DNA from: Annulohypoxylon bovei var. microspora
Taxonomy: Eukaryota > Ascomycota > Sordariomycetes > Xylariales > Hypoxylaceae
DNA: 64,000 bases
Direction: 5' to 3'
Assembly (NCBI GenBank): GCA_022836615.1
Contig: MU405222.1
Location: 62,001-126,000 of the forward strand
Of this stretch, positions 34,844-45,496 are shown piece after piece. Positions within the stretch are counted from its first letter, which is position 1, and every line of letters starts with the position of its first letter. The notes below the pieces were generated by a model that saw only the letters and a program-made list of their open reading frames with translations, was not told the origin of the DNA and ran no database searches. Both the position numbers and the translations under genes were made by a program.

Positions 34844-36637
34844 CTATCTCCTTGACTTTCTTGATGACCGGTGCAATTTCTTGTTCCAGCATTCGTTAAC
34901 CGCGTAGCGGACATTATCGAAATCGTCATGAGCGATCGAGCCGATGAAAAAGACCTTGACGTTGTGCTCGATAGTGACTAATTTAGAATAGTTGACCCTA
35001 GATTCCTTGGCGAGTGTCTCGCCCTCTGCATAGACCTGAAGGGCAACTGGGGCGAATCCGAGGTCGGGTTCATTCTTTAGAAGCCTCGGCTTGTGCCCAG
35101 CCATATAGATAATCCCATGCTTGTTAGGCCTCACACCTTTCTTTAGACACCCTCTTCGATCGTAGGTCAAGATTGGCCTATACTTATTATTAAATATGGT
35201 ACAGTGAAAAAATGCTGAGGGTCTTTCTTACACGCATGTGCTGTGGTGACTCTCGTCCGTAGTCACGATGATAAACCGACGAAAGCCGATATAGAATTTA
35301 CTACCGGCTGCGGTTCTTCTTTTCGTGACGTCGGAAATCGGGTCATCAGGTCCTATTTGACCGACTTGACCGAGAGGCTCTGACCACAGGATCTTGAACA
35401 CCTAGTTGGCTTAGTTAGCGTCTGGCGCTTTTGTTAGATATGGAAAGTTGGGGTTACCTACCTCGCCTGGCTGGAACCTTGCGGAGTGCTCTACCCTGTA
35501 TCCTACCTATTCCTCAGTAAATTACGGAGACTCGGAAGGGTAGAGATATACATACGATTATCTAGCACTTCTTCCTCTCCTGGGGTCCCTTGAATATAGT
35601 TAGGGTAGGACTGTGCTGCCGGAACTGGACCCCCCATGATTGGTGAGCCACCGCGAGGCGTTGGCATATCATCTCCATTTACCAACGGCGGGTCTATTTG
35701 AAAGCATTAGCATCGGGGGGGCAAAGATCGATGGGGCACTTACTTAATTCATATGCATTAGGATCAACAACAGTAGGCCAAGCGGAAGATGTGCCTGCGT
35801 CTGCTAAAGACGTAGAATACGATGATGACTCGCCATCCGTGTGATTCCCATAATATTCGTCACGACTCCTACGGACGGCTTCTTCATATTCAGCGTCGAC
35901 AGCGGGGTTTTCTCCAGCCCCATAATCGTTCAAATGTGGTTCCGCAACATGGGCAGACGATCCAGACGAGCCAGCTGCAGTAGTACCAACATTCGCGTAA
36001 TCAGAGTTAGGATCTAGAATTATTAGCCCCATTCATGTTGATGGGTAGCAGTTATATCTCACATTGGGTATGTGTTCCCTGACCATACTCTGCTGTCATT
36101 GGTAACTCATCACCGACCCCAGTCAAGTTGCTGCCATATGATGGATTACCGTATTGATCAATGTGCCCAACTCCAAGAGATTTTCCTTTTCCCTTGTCGT
36201 GATGGTGGTGGTGGTGTTGTGGCTGTGGTTGTGCATGGTCAAGATAACCTGGATCCTGGGATTGGTGAGCGTCATGCGTATAGCTAGCATGGTCAACAGT
36301 GGCAGTATTTTGACCTCCATAGTCGGCGAATTGACTCGAGTCATAGGCGTCCTGGTTGATATTTATGTTCTGGACCTGCTCCGTTAAACCATTAATGGCA
36401 TGATCGGACCGTGGAACACTCTGATCGGGAGCATTGGGGAGGTTTGGACCAATCCAGTCATAATCTATGGTACCTGATTATGGCTAGTCAGTACGAGCCA
36501 GCCGGAATCTGCGGAGTATTAAAAGACGTACCGTTCCGACCTACTCGCTCTATATACCATTGCTGATACTGGTCGTGCCACTTGGGTTCGCTCCAAGGGC
36601 GCGACGAGGACTTTTGCTTATGTTTCGATTTGTGCAT
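34844..36637 (-). CDS. DUF6590-domain protein, seven exons
   Basis: Model: complement(join(34844..35177, 35232..35401, 35462..35502, 35556..35693, 35744..36013, 36063..36473, 36532..36637)), 489 aa. The first two thirds are low-complexity, Gln/His/Ser/Asp-rich and probably disordered, with a short poly-His run (QPQHHHHHHDKGKGK). From residue 323 a conserved domain begins: VFKILWSEPLG, then FYIGFRRFIIV, CVPILTYDRRGCLKKG, HGIIYMAGHKPRLL and VKVFFIGSI. This is the pattern of the fungal domain DUF6590, whose biochemical role is not known to me. All six introns are 49 to 60 bp and restore one frame in phase; donors are GTACGT, GTGAGA, GTAAGT, GTATGT, GTAGGT and GTAAGA. The start codon opens MHKSKHKQKSSSRPWSEPKW, a basic N-terminus. 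The exon structure appears intact, so this is not a relic. Confidence 0.85.
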
Positions 36638-37872
36638 CGTGACATTTTGTAACCATCTTTCTCATTAGGAGTACCGGCGGGGAAGGGAACTCGCGCGGAG
36701 CTTAGACCGCGGAAACGGTAGCATTCACAAGCAAAGTGAGGTAAGCAAATAGAACTGAAGCGGACCGAGCCTTAAATCAGTTATGCGGCTCTGCCACGGG
36801 TGCGTTCCCTCGTCTTTAAAGATATCCCTAAGCTGTCATAAGGACGGCTTTAGTCGAGAAGACCTCGGAGCGGCCAAGAGTGTGGGACAACTTTGCTGCA
36901 CACTACGCCAACGCGGGTCAAAATGTTCCTGGGGGACAAGCAATCTATCTAATTTGACGGCTCGGGGTCACGCTTTATGCCTTGTGATGTAGTAGGTAAA
37001 AGGTCATTGGCCCTGGTAACTTCGCGGCAAAAAGAGATGCAGTGATCTCGTGAGGAATCAAATGGCGCCGATAATGTGGGAATGGGAAGACGAACTTGTC
37101 AGGGATCGTAGAGGAGCTAGAATTAGAAGTTGAAGGCCTAGCTAGGAGGTAGGAAGAGACTATCATGTAGGCTCGAGTGAACAGCCAATCACCGGAGGGG
37201 ATGGTAGTGGCTGCAACCTCGGCGTTGGTATAGCTGACGGATGAGATTCTCCCCAGGATTCCCAGGATCCCAGATAAGAGAGGAGGGCTTCAAAAGTGAA
37301 AGTTCGTCGAGGATGGGACCCGAAGATACGGGCGAAGCCGGACAAAAGAGGCAGCAAAGGCGAGAAGGGCTGAATTAGCGGTCAATGATTATAGACGGGA
37401 ACACAGAAGAAAAGCGAGACATGCTGTCGCCACGGAAAGCGACATGAACAACAATAATATTTCGAAAAAGATGCTACTAAGGTTAGAAATGGTATGGTTG
37501 AAAACGTAGAGAGGGGGTGTGGTGCGTTCTTATCAACTTTTTCGAGTAAAAAAAAGATTCCAAAATTCACTCCCCCCTGAAGACTCGGCCCACCTCTCTC
37601 TTCTCCCATTATTCTCTCGCTCGAGCTTTCTTGTTACTTTGCCGTTGAGTAAAAAACAGGTAGAGAGCGTGTGAGTGAGCGGGAGTCTGGGTCCTTCAAG
37701 GGTCCCATTTTGCTTTTGGACAAGGGGGAAAGGGAACAAGGGGGAGGCAGCTCTAAACCTCTGCAACCCGACAAAAGGGAACAGAAGATCAATCGTGGTC
37801 CATCAAGCGGCAGCCACTTGGCGAGGGCTTATGATGTCCACTAAGACTACTGCATAGTACGTTCTGTACGTT

Positions 37873-37912
37873 GTAGGGTTCTGTAGGGTTTCGTAGGGTT
37901 CTGTAGGCTTGT
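37873..37912 (+). repeat. 10-bp tandem repeat with TAGGGTT core, four copies
   Basis: Units GTAGGGTTCT, GTAGGGTTTC, GTAGGGTTCT and GTAGGCTTGT run head to tail. The TAGGGTT core resembles the fungal telomere repeat TTAGGG, but the period is 10 bp, so this is not a telomeric array. Confidence 0.85.
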
Positions 37913-38944
37913 AACAGCCGCAAACGGCCTAGCCAACGATGTAGCGAATGCAGCCCATATGCGCCCATGTGCGTCGACGGATCCCTTCTCCATATTCCAA
38001 ACCACACACCCCACGGACGCCGACCTATTGAGGGGTGCGAGGACCGGAGGATGGTACGTGAGGATTCAGCCAGATGCATGTGGGATGACAAGATGAGGCT
38101 CTTCTGAATGTATTGATCATCTTGTGTACTTTGCTATAAGCTTGCTAAACATGAGAAGTATGTGGACAACCAGTGTTGACCGTCGGACATGGGGAGTCCT
38201 TTGCCTTGGGCGAGTCAAAGGCGTCGTCGGGCTGACTTTTGAGGCCACATCCGAGATCCTAAATATTCGCCCACGATTCTTGAAGCTGTACTACCTACCT
38301 AACAGTACCTTAGGTAGGTATAGGTATGTATGTAGGTGTTCTGCTAGCGTATGGATGAGTTTGGAGCTGACCCATCAGACCCATTCAGCTCCCGAGCAGG
38401 ACCTAGGTGTATATTTCTTTATATACACACATAATCTGTATATGTATGTACTTGGAAGGACACACGATACGTAATAATAAGTAATCCACCTTAACGTACG
38501 GAAGTCATATATTAGGTATGTAGATAATGTGGACAAAGACATTGATCACTTCAGGGTATTATTTTAATCTTTTTGCGGTGGGTCTCACCGAGGCCGGGGG
38601 GCACGGAGCTCGGGAGATGCTTCCTGCCTGGTAGGTGCAGTAGGTGTCCTTTTTTTTCTTTTTTTTACTAGGATATGGAAGGTACAGTAAGTTTCCGATC
38701 AGGCGCCACGTGCTTACAATATTCCCCCAAACCTTACCCAAACTAAACGCTAATCCATGAATGGGTAGCGTTCTTGCTTTAGTTACAGCGAGGTACAGGG
38801 CAGCCGGGGGTAAACTTTTGTGCAACTAACCTCGAGTCTTGGTGCTTTTTTTGCCCTATATTCATCTGCATCAATGCATCAAAATATCGTCTCGCATCAC
38901 TTCCGCGTCACCTGCTTACCACCTATCAAGTATCTGTCATTACC

Positions 38945-38954
38945 TACCTAGGTA
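38945..38954. repeat. Dispersed palindrome TACCTAGGTA, promoter-proximal
   Basis: Exact copy about 123 bp upstream of the ATG at 39078, flanked by further TACC units. Confidence 0.9.
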
Positions 38955-39077
38955 CCTTAGGTAGATAGAAAAATAACACCAGCCTCGTCTTCATTCTTAC
39001 TATTCAAAAACTATTGACTTCGACCCATTTTCCTTACTTACGATGCAGTTGCGGAGTTCCCAAATAACACATCCTGA

Positions 39078-41243
39078 ATGGCTACTACAGTCGATCATCG
39101 CTTTGTAAATCTGGCCAGAAATAATACTTTGGCTCTTCCCGAAAGCTTCAAATCCTCCCCTTCCGAACATGCCCGCCATCATGACGTATACGGTCCGTCC
39201 ACCGAATCTAGTAGTCGAGCTTCCATTATGTCTACCGAGGACATCCCCTTGGAACTATCCCGAACGTTGACTACCGGATCTGAAGGCTGGTCTGATTCCG
39301 AAGACGATGACTCGTCTATCACATCTAACACCTCTCACGCCCGTATCGCTCGCCGACCGCATTTCCCCCCAGTTCTCCCCTCTATAAACTCGTCTTCTAG
39401 TATATCCAAGAGTCTTCCACATAAATTGGCAGCAACTATTTCTGCTATCGAAGGGCCCGGCCTAGCTTATCGCCCGCAAACTCCAAGCAAGTCCCAGTCA
39501 CCACCTGCTCGCTTTCGACGCGTGAAGTCACCGCCGCAATATTCTCAGACTCAAAGAGAGTCGCTTATTTCTAATGCCCTCCGAGCCCAGCACCCACCAG
39601 ATCCCCAAAACCCACCAAATCCTCTTTACGTACCCCCAAGCCGGCAGACACAGCCAATACCACATGGCATCGATGAGACCATAACGGGACGGAAAAGCAT
39701 CACTACCAATGGAGACCCCAGGTTCAGACCGCATGTCTGGCAAGGCTTTGACATGGAAAGTGAAATGAGCGACGATGAAGACCAATCTGGATTAGTCAGC
39801 TTTGACGACGATGAGGATAGCGACCAGGATGACGCGTCTAGCCGCGTTCCTCGTAGCTTCCAGCGATTAACAAGTCACTTCTCTAGACTTAGAGATCAGA
39901 GAACTAATCTACGGGAAATATTTAATGGTATTCAGCTAAAACGGACCCATGTCCAAGAAATGCGTCATGTTAAGGATGACGCTACTCTCGCATTCATGAC
40001 TGTCGTACAGGGTCTCCTTCCCAATAATCCGGGGCTAGATAGGTTCTTTAAGGATATGCGAGATGCCCAACTTAGATGTCAGGAGGCTGAGCAACGCTTT
40101 GACGATATGTTGGACGAACTTCAACATGGCGAGGACGAGCTGGAATGGGAAGAACAAAGATTCTATACCGCTGCCGCGGGCATAGATAGTGCTGCATCCG
40201 ACGATGAATCTGACGATGACAATTGTTCTCAGGTTTCGGAGAATTCAATGCTGCGAGGAATTACTGGTGATCGCCCGGTAGATATCCATCCTCTATTCGA
40301 GGAACTTCGTGAAGCATCTCGAAATATCCAGCTGTCCAGGGAGCTTTTGGTGAACACCCAAATGAAAAGGAAAGCCCTGAGTGCAGGAAAATCTCATCTG
40401 TTGTCTCCCGAAAGTATCGAATTATTAGAAAGCTACGGTGAGGCCGGGAAGAATCGAGCCCTCGAACTTAAGCGATTGGGGGTCATGTCACAAGACGACA
40501 TAGAAATGCTACGGGACTACGACAGACTGGAGCAGGAAGCCCTTTTCGACATTGATCGGTTTACCAGGGAAGCCATGCGATTAGAGAAGGAGTGCCGTGA
40601 GAAACGAGTCATTCCCCTCAACACTCCCTTTCAACAAGAAGGGTTCGGATTTAATCCCGTGTATGCAGACGAGATTTACCTAGGAGATGAATTATTTGAT
40701 AAACCGCCAAGAGGACAATCCAAAACGTTGGCACATCCTGTGTTCCCAAAGCTGCTGTCTAACCCCTCTTACCTACTGGAGAGTTTCCCGATGACCGCCC
40801 AACAGTCACTCCGAATAGCCATATCACTACCCCCGGGGCTGCCATCCCGCCAAAAGCACATCGACAATGCAGCGCGTGAGGTCAACATCCATTCGCTACT
40901 CAAGGAAACCGGGGACGGTGACGGTGACGGGGATAAAAGGGGCTATATCAACCGTTGGTTGCTTCACAAACTTCATCTATCGTCTATGGAAGCCGAGCTC
41001 CTGTGGTCTACCTTCCATTCCCGCTTGAAAGTTCTCAATGTTGACAGATGGCAACAAGATGTCCTTCACTCGTGGTGGAAAGATCAGGCTGCCAATCTGC
41101 CACCAGCTCAATTCGAAGGTGTCTATGAAGATCGCAGCTCAGCCTCTATTAACGCAAGACCGGATCTACCTTCGAGATGCTATTCCGACTCTCACCAGTT
41201 AGATCACATGAGACTTTGGGATGTCGAAGAAGCTTGGAGTTAA
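39078..41243 (+). CDS. Large coiled-coil/acidic fungal protein of unknown function
   Basis: Single-exon frame of 721 aa beginning with ATG (MATTVDHRFVNLARN). No named domain recognised. Residues 1-220 are Ser/Pro-rich and probably disordered, with an acidic patch (SEDDDSS). Residues about 225-260 are strongly acidic (SEMSDDEDQ, DDDEDSDQDD). From about 265 to 380 and again from 405 to 530 the sequence is Glu/Arg/Leu-rich and helical, likely coiled coil (REIFNGIQLKRTHVQEMRHV, ELRRLGVMSQ-like KRLGVMSQDDIEMLRDYDRL). The C-terminal 130 residues look folded (SLRIAISLPPGLPSRQKHID, GYINRWLLHKLHLS, WQQDVLHSWWKDQ), possibly a small helical domain. No signal peptide or membrane span. The ordered C-terminus and helical core suggest a structural or scaffolding protein; no function is assigned. 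The frame is intact and long, so gene status is secure. Confidence 0.85.
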   Translation: MATTVDHRFVNLARNNTLALPESFKSSPSEHARHHDVYGPSTESSSRASIMSTEDIPLELSRTLTTGSEGWSDSEDDDSSITSNTSHARIARRPHFPPVLPSINSSSSISKSLPHKLAATISAIEGPGLAYRPQTPSKSQSPPARFRRVKSPPQYSQTQRESLISNALRAQHPPDPQNPPNPLYVPPSRQTQPIPHGIDETITGRKSITTNGDPRFRPHVWQGFDMESEMSDDEDQSGLVSFDDDEDSDQDDASSRVPRSFQRLTSHFSRLRDQRTNLREIFNGIQLKRTHVQEMRHVKDDATLAFMTVVQGLLPNNPGLDRFFKDMRDAQLRCQEAEQRFDDMLDELQHGEDELEWEEQRFYTAAAGIDSAASDDESDDDNCSQVSENSMLRGITGDRPVDIHPLFEELREASRNIQLSRELLVNTQMKRKALSAGKSHLLSPESIELLESYGEAGKNRALELKRLGVMSQDDIEMLRDYDRLEQEALFDIDRFTREAMRLEKECREKRVIPLNTPFQQEGFGFNPVYADEIYLGDELFDKPPRGQSKTLAHPVFPKLLSNPSYLLESFPMTAQQSLRIAISLPPGLPSRQKHIDNAAREVNIHSLLKETGDGDGDGDKRGYINRWLLHKLHLSSMEAELLWSTFHSRLKVLNVDRWQQDVLHSWWKDQAANLPPAQFEGVYEDRSSASINARPDLPSRCYSDSHQLDHMRLWDVEEAWS

Positions 41244-44200
41244 GGCACTGCTGTTTTTTTTTGCTATATTACATTATCAACCCCAAAGAATTGGTATACA
41301 GCCGCCAATGGGTACTTTTGGCTTCATTAACTTTGTTATTTCAAGGCTTGGTCAGGTCGGATCTTGATTTCGCGGAACGCAATCAGGCAGCGAACTGCGT
41401 TGGGAAAGATTGATTTACGGACTTATATACCCCATTTGCGATTTTATACCTGTATGGAGTTTAAGTCATTGGAATGGGTATAGCTGAGGCTAGATTACTT
41501 TGTTTTTTTATTCCTGGTTTTTTATCTAGGTATCAGTCCTAGTTTGCCGAGGGAATCTGGTTGTACAACTTTGAGGACGTGGGGTTATACACTGAAGCTC
41601 ATCGGCCCAGAACGATATTGCTCTGAGCAGGGTAGTCATCACGAAGCTTGTCATCCTTTCCGGATGGGATGATTATCGTAATGTGCCGGCTTTTCAAGCT
41701 TTGCAATACAAACATTATCTATCTACCTTCCTCCCTAAATATCTACCTTCCTCCCTAAATACATGCATCATCTACTAATATCGTATATGTAGGTCCGTTA
41801 TAGTGAGACTAGACTAAACTAAAATCAACTAGTTCGACGGGCCGTCCCACTCGGATACAGCACCTAATGTGTTACGTGACCTTACCTACCTTCGCAGGTA
41901 TAGAATTAGCAATGTATCGGCCGGAGTCAAGCCGCTTGGGTAAGGTATTCCACCAATACCTTTTCTCTCCACCAATTATTTAGGTGCGGGGGACAGGAAA
42001 CAATGTATTACCGAGACACAATCACATCGTTTACCGATCATACACATGTAGGTAGCAAACGTTTGTATCTTTTTTAAGGGGTACCTCGAAATATCATATG
42101 TGGTGTTCACGTCGTACACTAGAACAGTTGCATTAACATTAATCTCCCAGGCAAAGCTCAGCAAATCAAAAATAAGTCTATTAGCATGGAGGGCAGCCAA
42201 ACATGTTACCTAGGTAGGTTAAGGTGGTAGGCTGAGAAACGTCAAAGTGCTATAATTTCCAAGGTAGAAGCGAGAAACTCTTACTTCGTCCTATTATACC
42301 CAGGTGGTAGATGGTCGGTCAGCCGGCCTACCGTAAGAAGCATGCCTAGGGGTAGGTAATCGGCCGTTTCGTTTGAGAAGACAACGCTGCAGCCCGACTC
42401 TTTTCGCGACTGCTCCGTGTCAAGCCATAGCTCCCGAACGGCAGCGCCAAGAACCGCAGGATTTCCCTACCCATTATATTCCTCCAATCCGGCTCGAGCT
42501 ACTCGCTAGACATAGGTCATATGGTGCTAGGGCCGGAATGACTCCTCTCGAGGGGGGTCGCGGCATAACACAATACGTTCATTTCGCCAGACGGAACCCG
42601 GAGCCTGCATCCCCTAGTGGAGGGTTACGACCGGGACTAAAATCTAAGACATGTATGTATACCTAGGTATGTATAATATGTTGTCCTCTACCTCTTCACC
42701 AGCCCACACGTGTAATGGATGTCTCAGACGAAGAGCAATTATAGCTAAGGTAGACGCTAGCACCACGCCCCCCTAGAGTCTGTACGACAGAGACGCAAAA
42801 CAAAGATGCAAGAAAATGACTGGTGGGGGGTCGAATCGGAAAATTCGGCTCTTCAGAAATTCGTGATTGGGAAAGTTCGAAAAGGGTTTAAGTCGGGCCA
42901 CGGAAAGGGTTGCTGTCACGTACCTAGCTCAGCCCTGGAGGTGTGTTAGGCCGCAACGTCGCGCCTCACCACGGTGTGTGGGGGAAAAGATGTGTGGCCG
43001 TGTGGCCGTATGGGAGGTTTATACGATGCCGCAAATGCCTCTAAACTACCCAAACCCAGGCTAGAGCTGGTTGAGGTTTCATCAACGAAAGCGGTTCCTG
43101 CAAGGTACGCGCGCGGCAATGCTCGTTGGCAGTCCCGAGCTGCAGTGCTCGTGGGCGCCGGGAACTTTGCCTCGGCAGCCCCCAGCTTCCAGGGAGGGCC
43201 AAGTCGACTAGGCAATTTATTGCTACGCCCGACCAGAGTGCAAGGCGGGTTTGACAGATGTGATGGCGCTCGGCTTGCCCGAACATCGGAAAGTCATATA
43301 TGAAGGCGTGCCTTGCTAACTGTCAACTCGTGGGATGAGTGCTCGGTGTCTTCATGGTTTCGACACTAACCAAGCTCGTTTCAACACCGTCGAATTTTCA
43401 TACGAATGCTGCGACAACACATATCCTTCCGCTGCCACGTGTTAGTGATCGTCATAATAGCCGACTACCTAGGAATGAAATACATCTGCGATTAAGGACA
43501 CTGCTAGAAGGATAGCATAGGGCAATTGAGCCACGAACAAGAGATAATAGTATGGTGACTCATCCGTCCCACCAATGTCCCCCCTATCATGCTAGATGCT
43601 GTTAAGCTTAATTTTAGGAGCCCCGAAAGAATGATGACAATGCCTAGCCATATGTGGTCAATTCAACCCTTTGGGTTTCCCCGGAGACTAGCATATTATG
43701 ACACCACGGCATAGACAAGGGACTTGTGTGCTCACCCAACCGCCGAGACTCAATGACACCTCTAGCAAAGCAACAATGAATAGGTCATTCCGTCAAATTC
43801 TTATAATACGGATTCAAATGAAAAGTTTCACTGCTATGAGAAGCGAGTCGTGATTATTGGCGAGGGCGCCCAGCCATCCCACTACACAAAGAAGTGCTGG
43901 ATACACAAAAGCTTAATGACTACATCCGACGATAACCAAAAGTAACTTGGCATTCACATCATAGATCCCTACAGGGCACAGGTTAAGAAAATGTTACTAT
44001 TATTCCCGGCCAACCAGATAATTTAACTACAGTCTCTAGGTTGAGGGAGAGAGGGAAAGGCGGGTTCCAGTGTTGGAATCTCAATTCATACCTACCTACC
44101 TAAGTACCTACCTAAGGCAGGGCGATAAAAATTATATCCTGTAGATATCCATCTCAGAAATAAGCAGGACGGCATATTCAGCGTTCTCTCGCACTGCTGC

Positions 44201-45496
44201 TGGCTAGGATTGCCCCGACGTTACCTTTGAGCTTTAAGCCTCACTTAGCAGTCAAAGCACTAAGGCCAGTTTCCTGTTCAAATCATACGACCTACTGGGT
44301 ACCTAGCTAGGTAGCAAGATATGGGGTAATGACGTATTTGTGCTACTCAGAAGTGGCAGATGGGAGTTATATTCGTCCCATATCATCCAGGCTAGATCCT
44401 TCAATGCAAGCCAAGCTTGAGGCTGATTGTATACCACTGAGCATCTAGACACCTACCTAGGTAGTGTTTAGGATAGAACTGTCTAATGCTAACCAACGTC
44501 AGATAGACAATACGGGTCAGTTACTTTGGTACTTACCTAGGTGTTCTACGGATAATATTGTTTATCTGTCTCGAGTGGGTTGAAGGGCGGGCAAATTCAG
44601 TGCTATTGAAAACTTTTCGATTTCTTTTCTTGTCCATGTGCCTACCTAGTAGCATACGTACATAGGTACTCCAGGTATGTAGATATGTAGGTACCTATCT
44701 TTCTAAATCCCTTCTAGTTTAGCAGCCGTCTTATCCATACCTAGGTGTCTACATACTTCACACCGAAACACACCAAGTTCACCACATTGAACTTACCAAA
44801 TAGCCAAATACGTGTAAGTACTACATGTGCCTGGATATCCAATCTATGTGTGATATTCTCGGTAACAGTATCAACAAGAAAAGCATCAAAGTAGGCGGTG
44901 GTCGTTTTTACTTTGACAAAATCGGTATGTTCCCTCTCGACTTAGCTATTCCTAATACAGCACAGGATCGTGAAAACGTCTAGTTGGCGATTCCTTGGTG
45001 TTTTCTATTTAAGAAAATTGTATGGCCTGTAATTTATTTCTTAACTTTTCAACTTTTCATCTTTTCCTTCCTATCCCCTTAGCCTTCACTCTTCGGTGGG
45101 TATCGTACATACCTACAAGTACCTTACAAGACATCACCTAAACAAGGCAACCCTAGGGCTACGAAAATACTACAACAACAACCTAACTTACCTCGTACAC
45201 TTACTAGGTAGCTGACCTGTCCATCCTACTAAACTTTCTAGCAGGCAAGAATCGTCAGCACACCTTCAAAGAACCACCCTTTCTCTCGTTCTTACTACCT
45301 TCGCTTTTTTTCTTCTACACCTTCACACTCGTACCTCACACCTGCTTTTATTACAACACATACTTTCCACATCTCGAACGAGAAGGAAAGAAACAAGGCA
45401 GCTACCTTAGGTACTACCTGTCGCTTGTCAAGCTCGCTCACTTGCTTCACCTCCAAACGCTGCCTAGCATAACAACCGTGTTAATCTTCTGGCATC
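41244..45496. other. Intergenic region rich in TACC/TACCTAGGTA elements
   Basis: No gene recognised in about 4.2 kb. It holds three exact TACCTAGGTA palindromes (42207, 42660, 44454) and many variants (TACCTAGGTG at 44535 and 44739; TACC runs near 44090), plus an exact 20-bp tandem duplication at 41721-41760. The frames at 42373-43303 on both strands are GC-rich but have no protein features. The last 700 bp are probably the 5' leader and promoter of the F-box gene. Confidence 0.6.
41721..41760 (+). repeat. Exact 20-bp tandem duplication
   Basis: ATCTACCTTCCTCCCTAAAT occurs twice, head to tail, without a mismatch. This indicates recent duplication. Confidence 0.95.

Larger units (their letters stand above)
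36638..39077. other. Intergenic region between divergent genes
   Basis: No gene recognised. It should hold the promoters of the DUF6590 gene (leftward) and the 721-aa protein gene (rightward). It contains a four-copy 10-bp repeat with TAGGGTT at 37873-37912, a TACC/TATG-rich tract near 38290-38335 and an exact TACCTAGGTA at 38945-38954. Frames on either strand read as low-information sequence. Confidence 0.6.

Noticed and set aside
37873..37912. Interstitial telomere array
   Set aside because: The units contain TAGGGTT but the period is 10 bp, not 6, and only four copies exist.
42373..43303. GC-rich overlapping frames on both strands
   Set aside because: They have no start context, splice continuity or domain. 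The frames overlap each other on both strands, typical of chance frames in GC-rich DNA.
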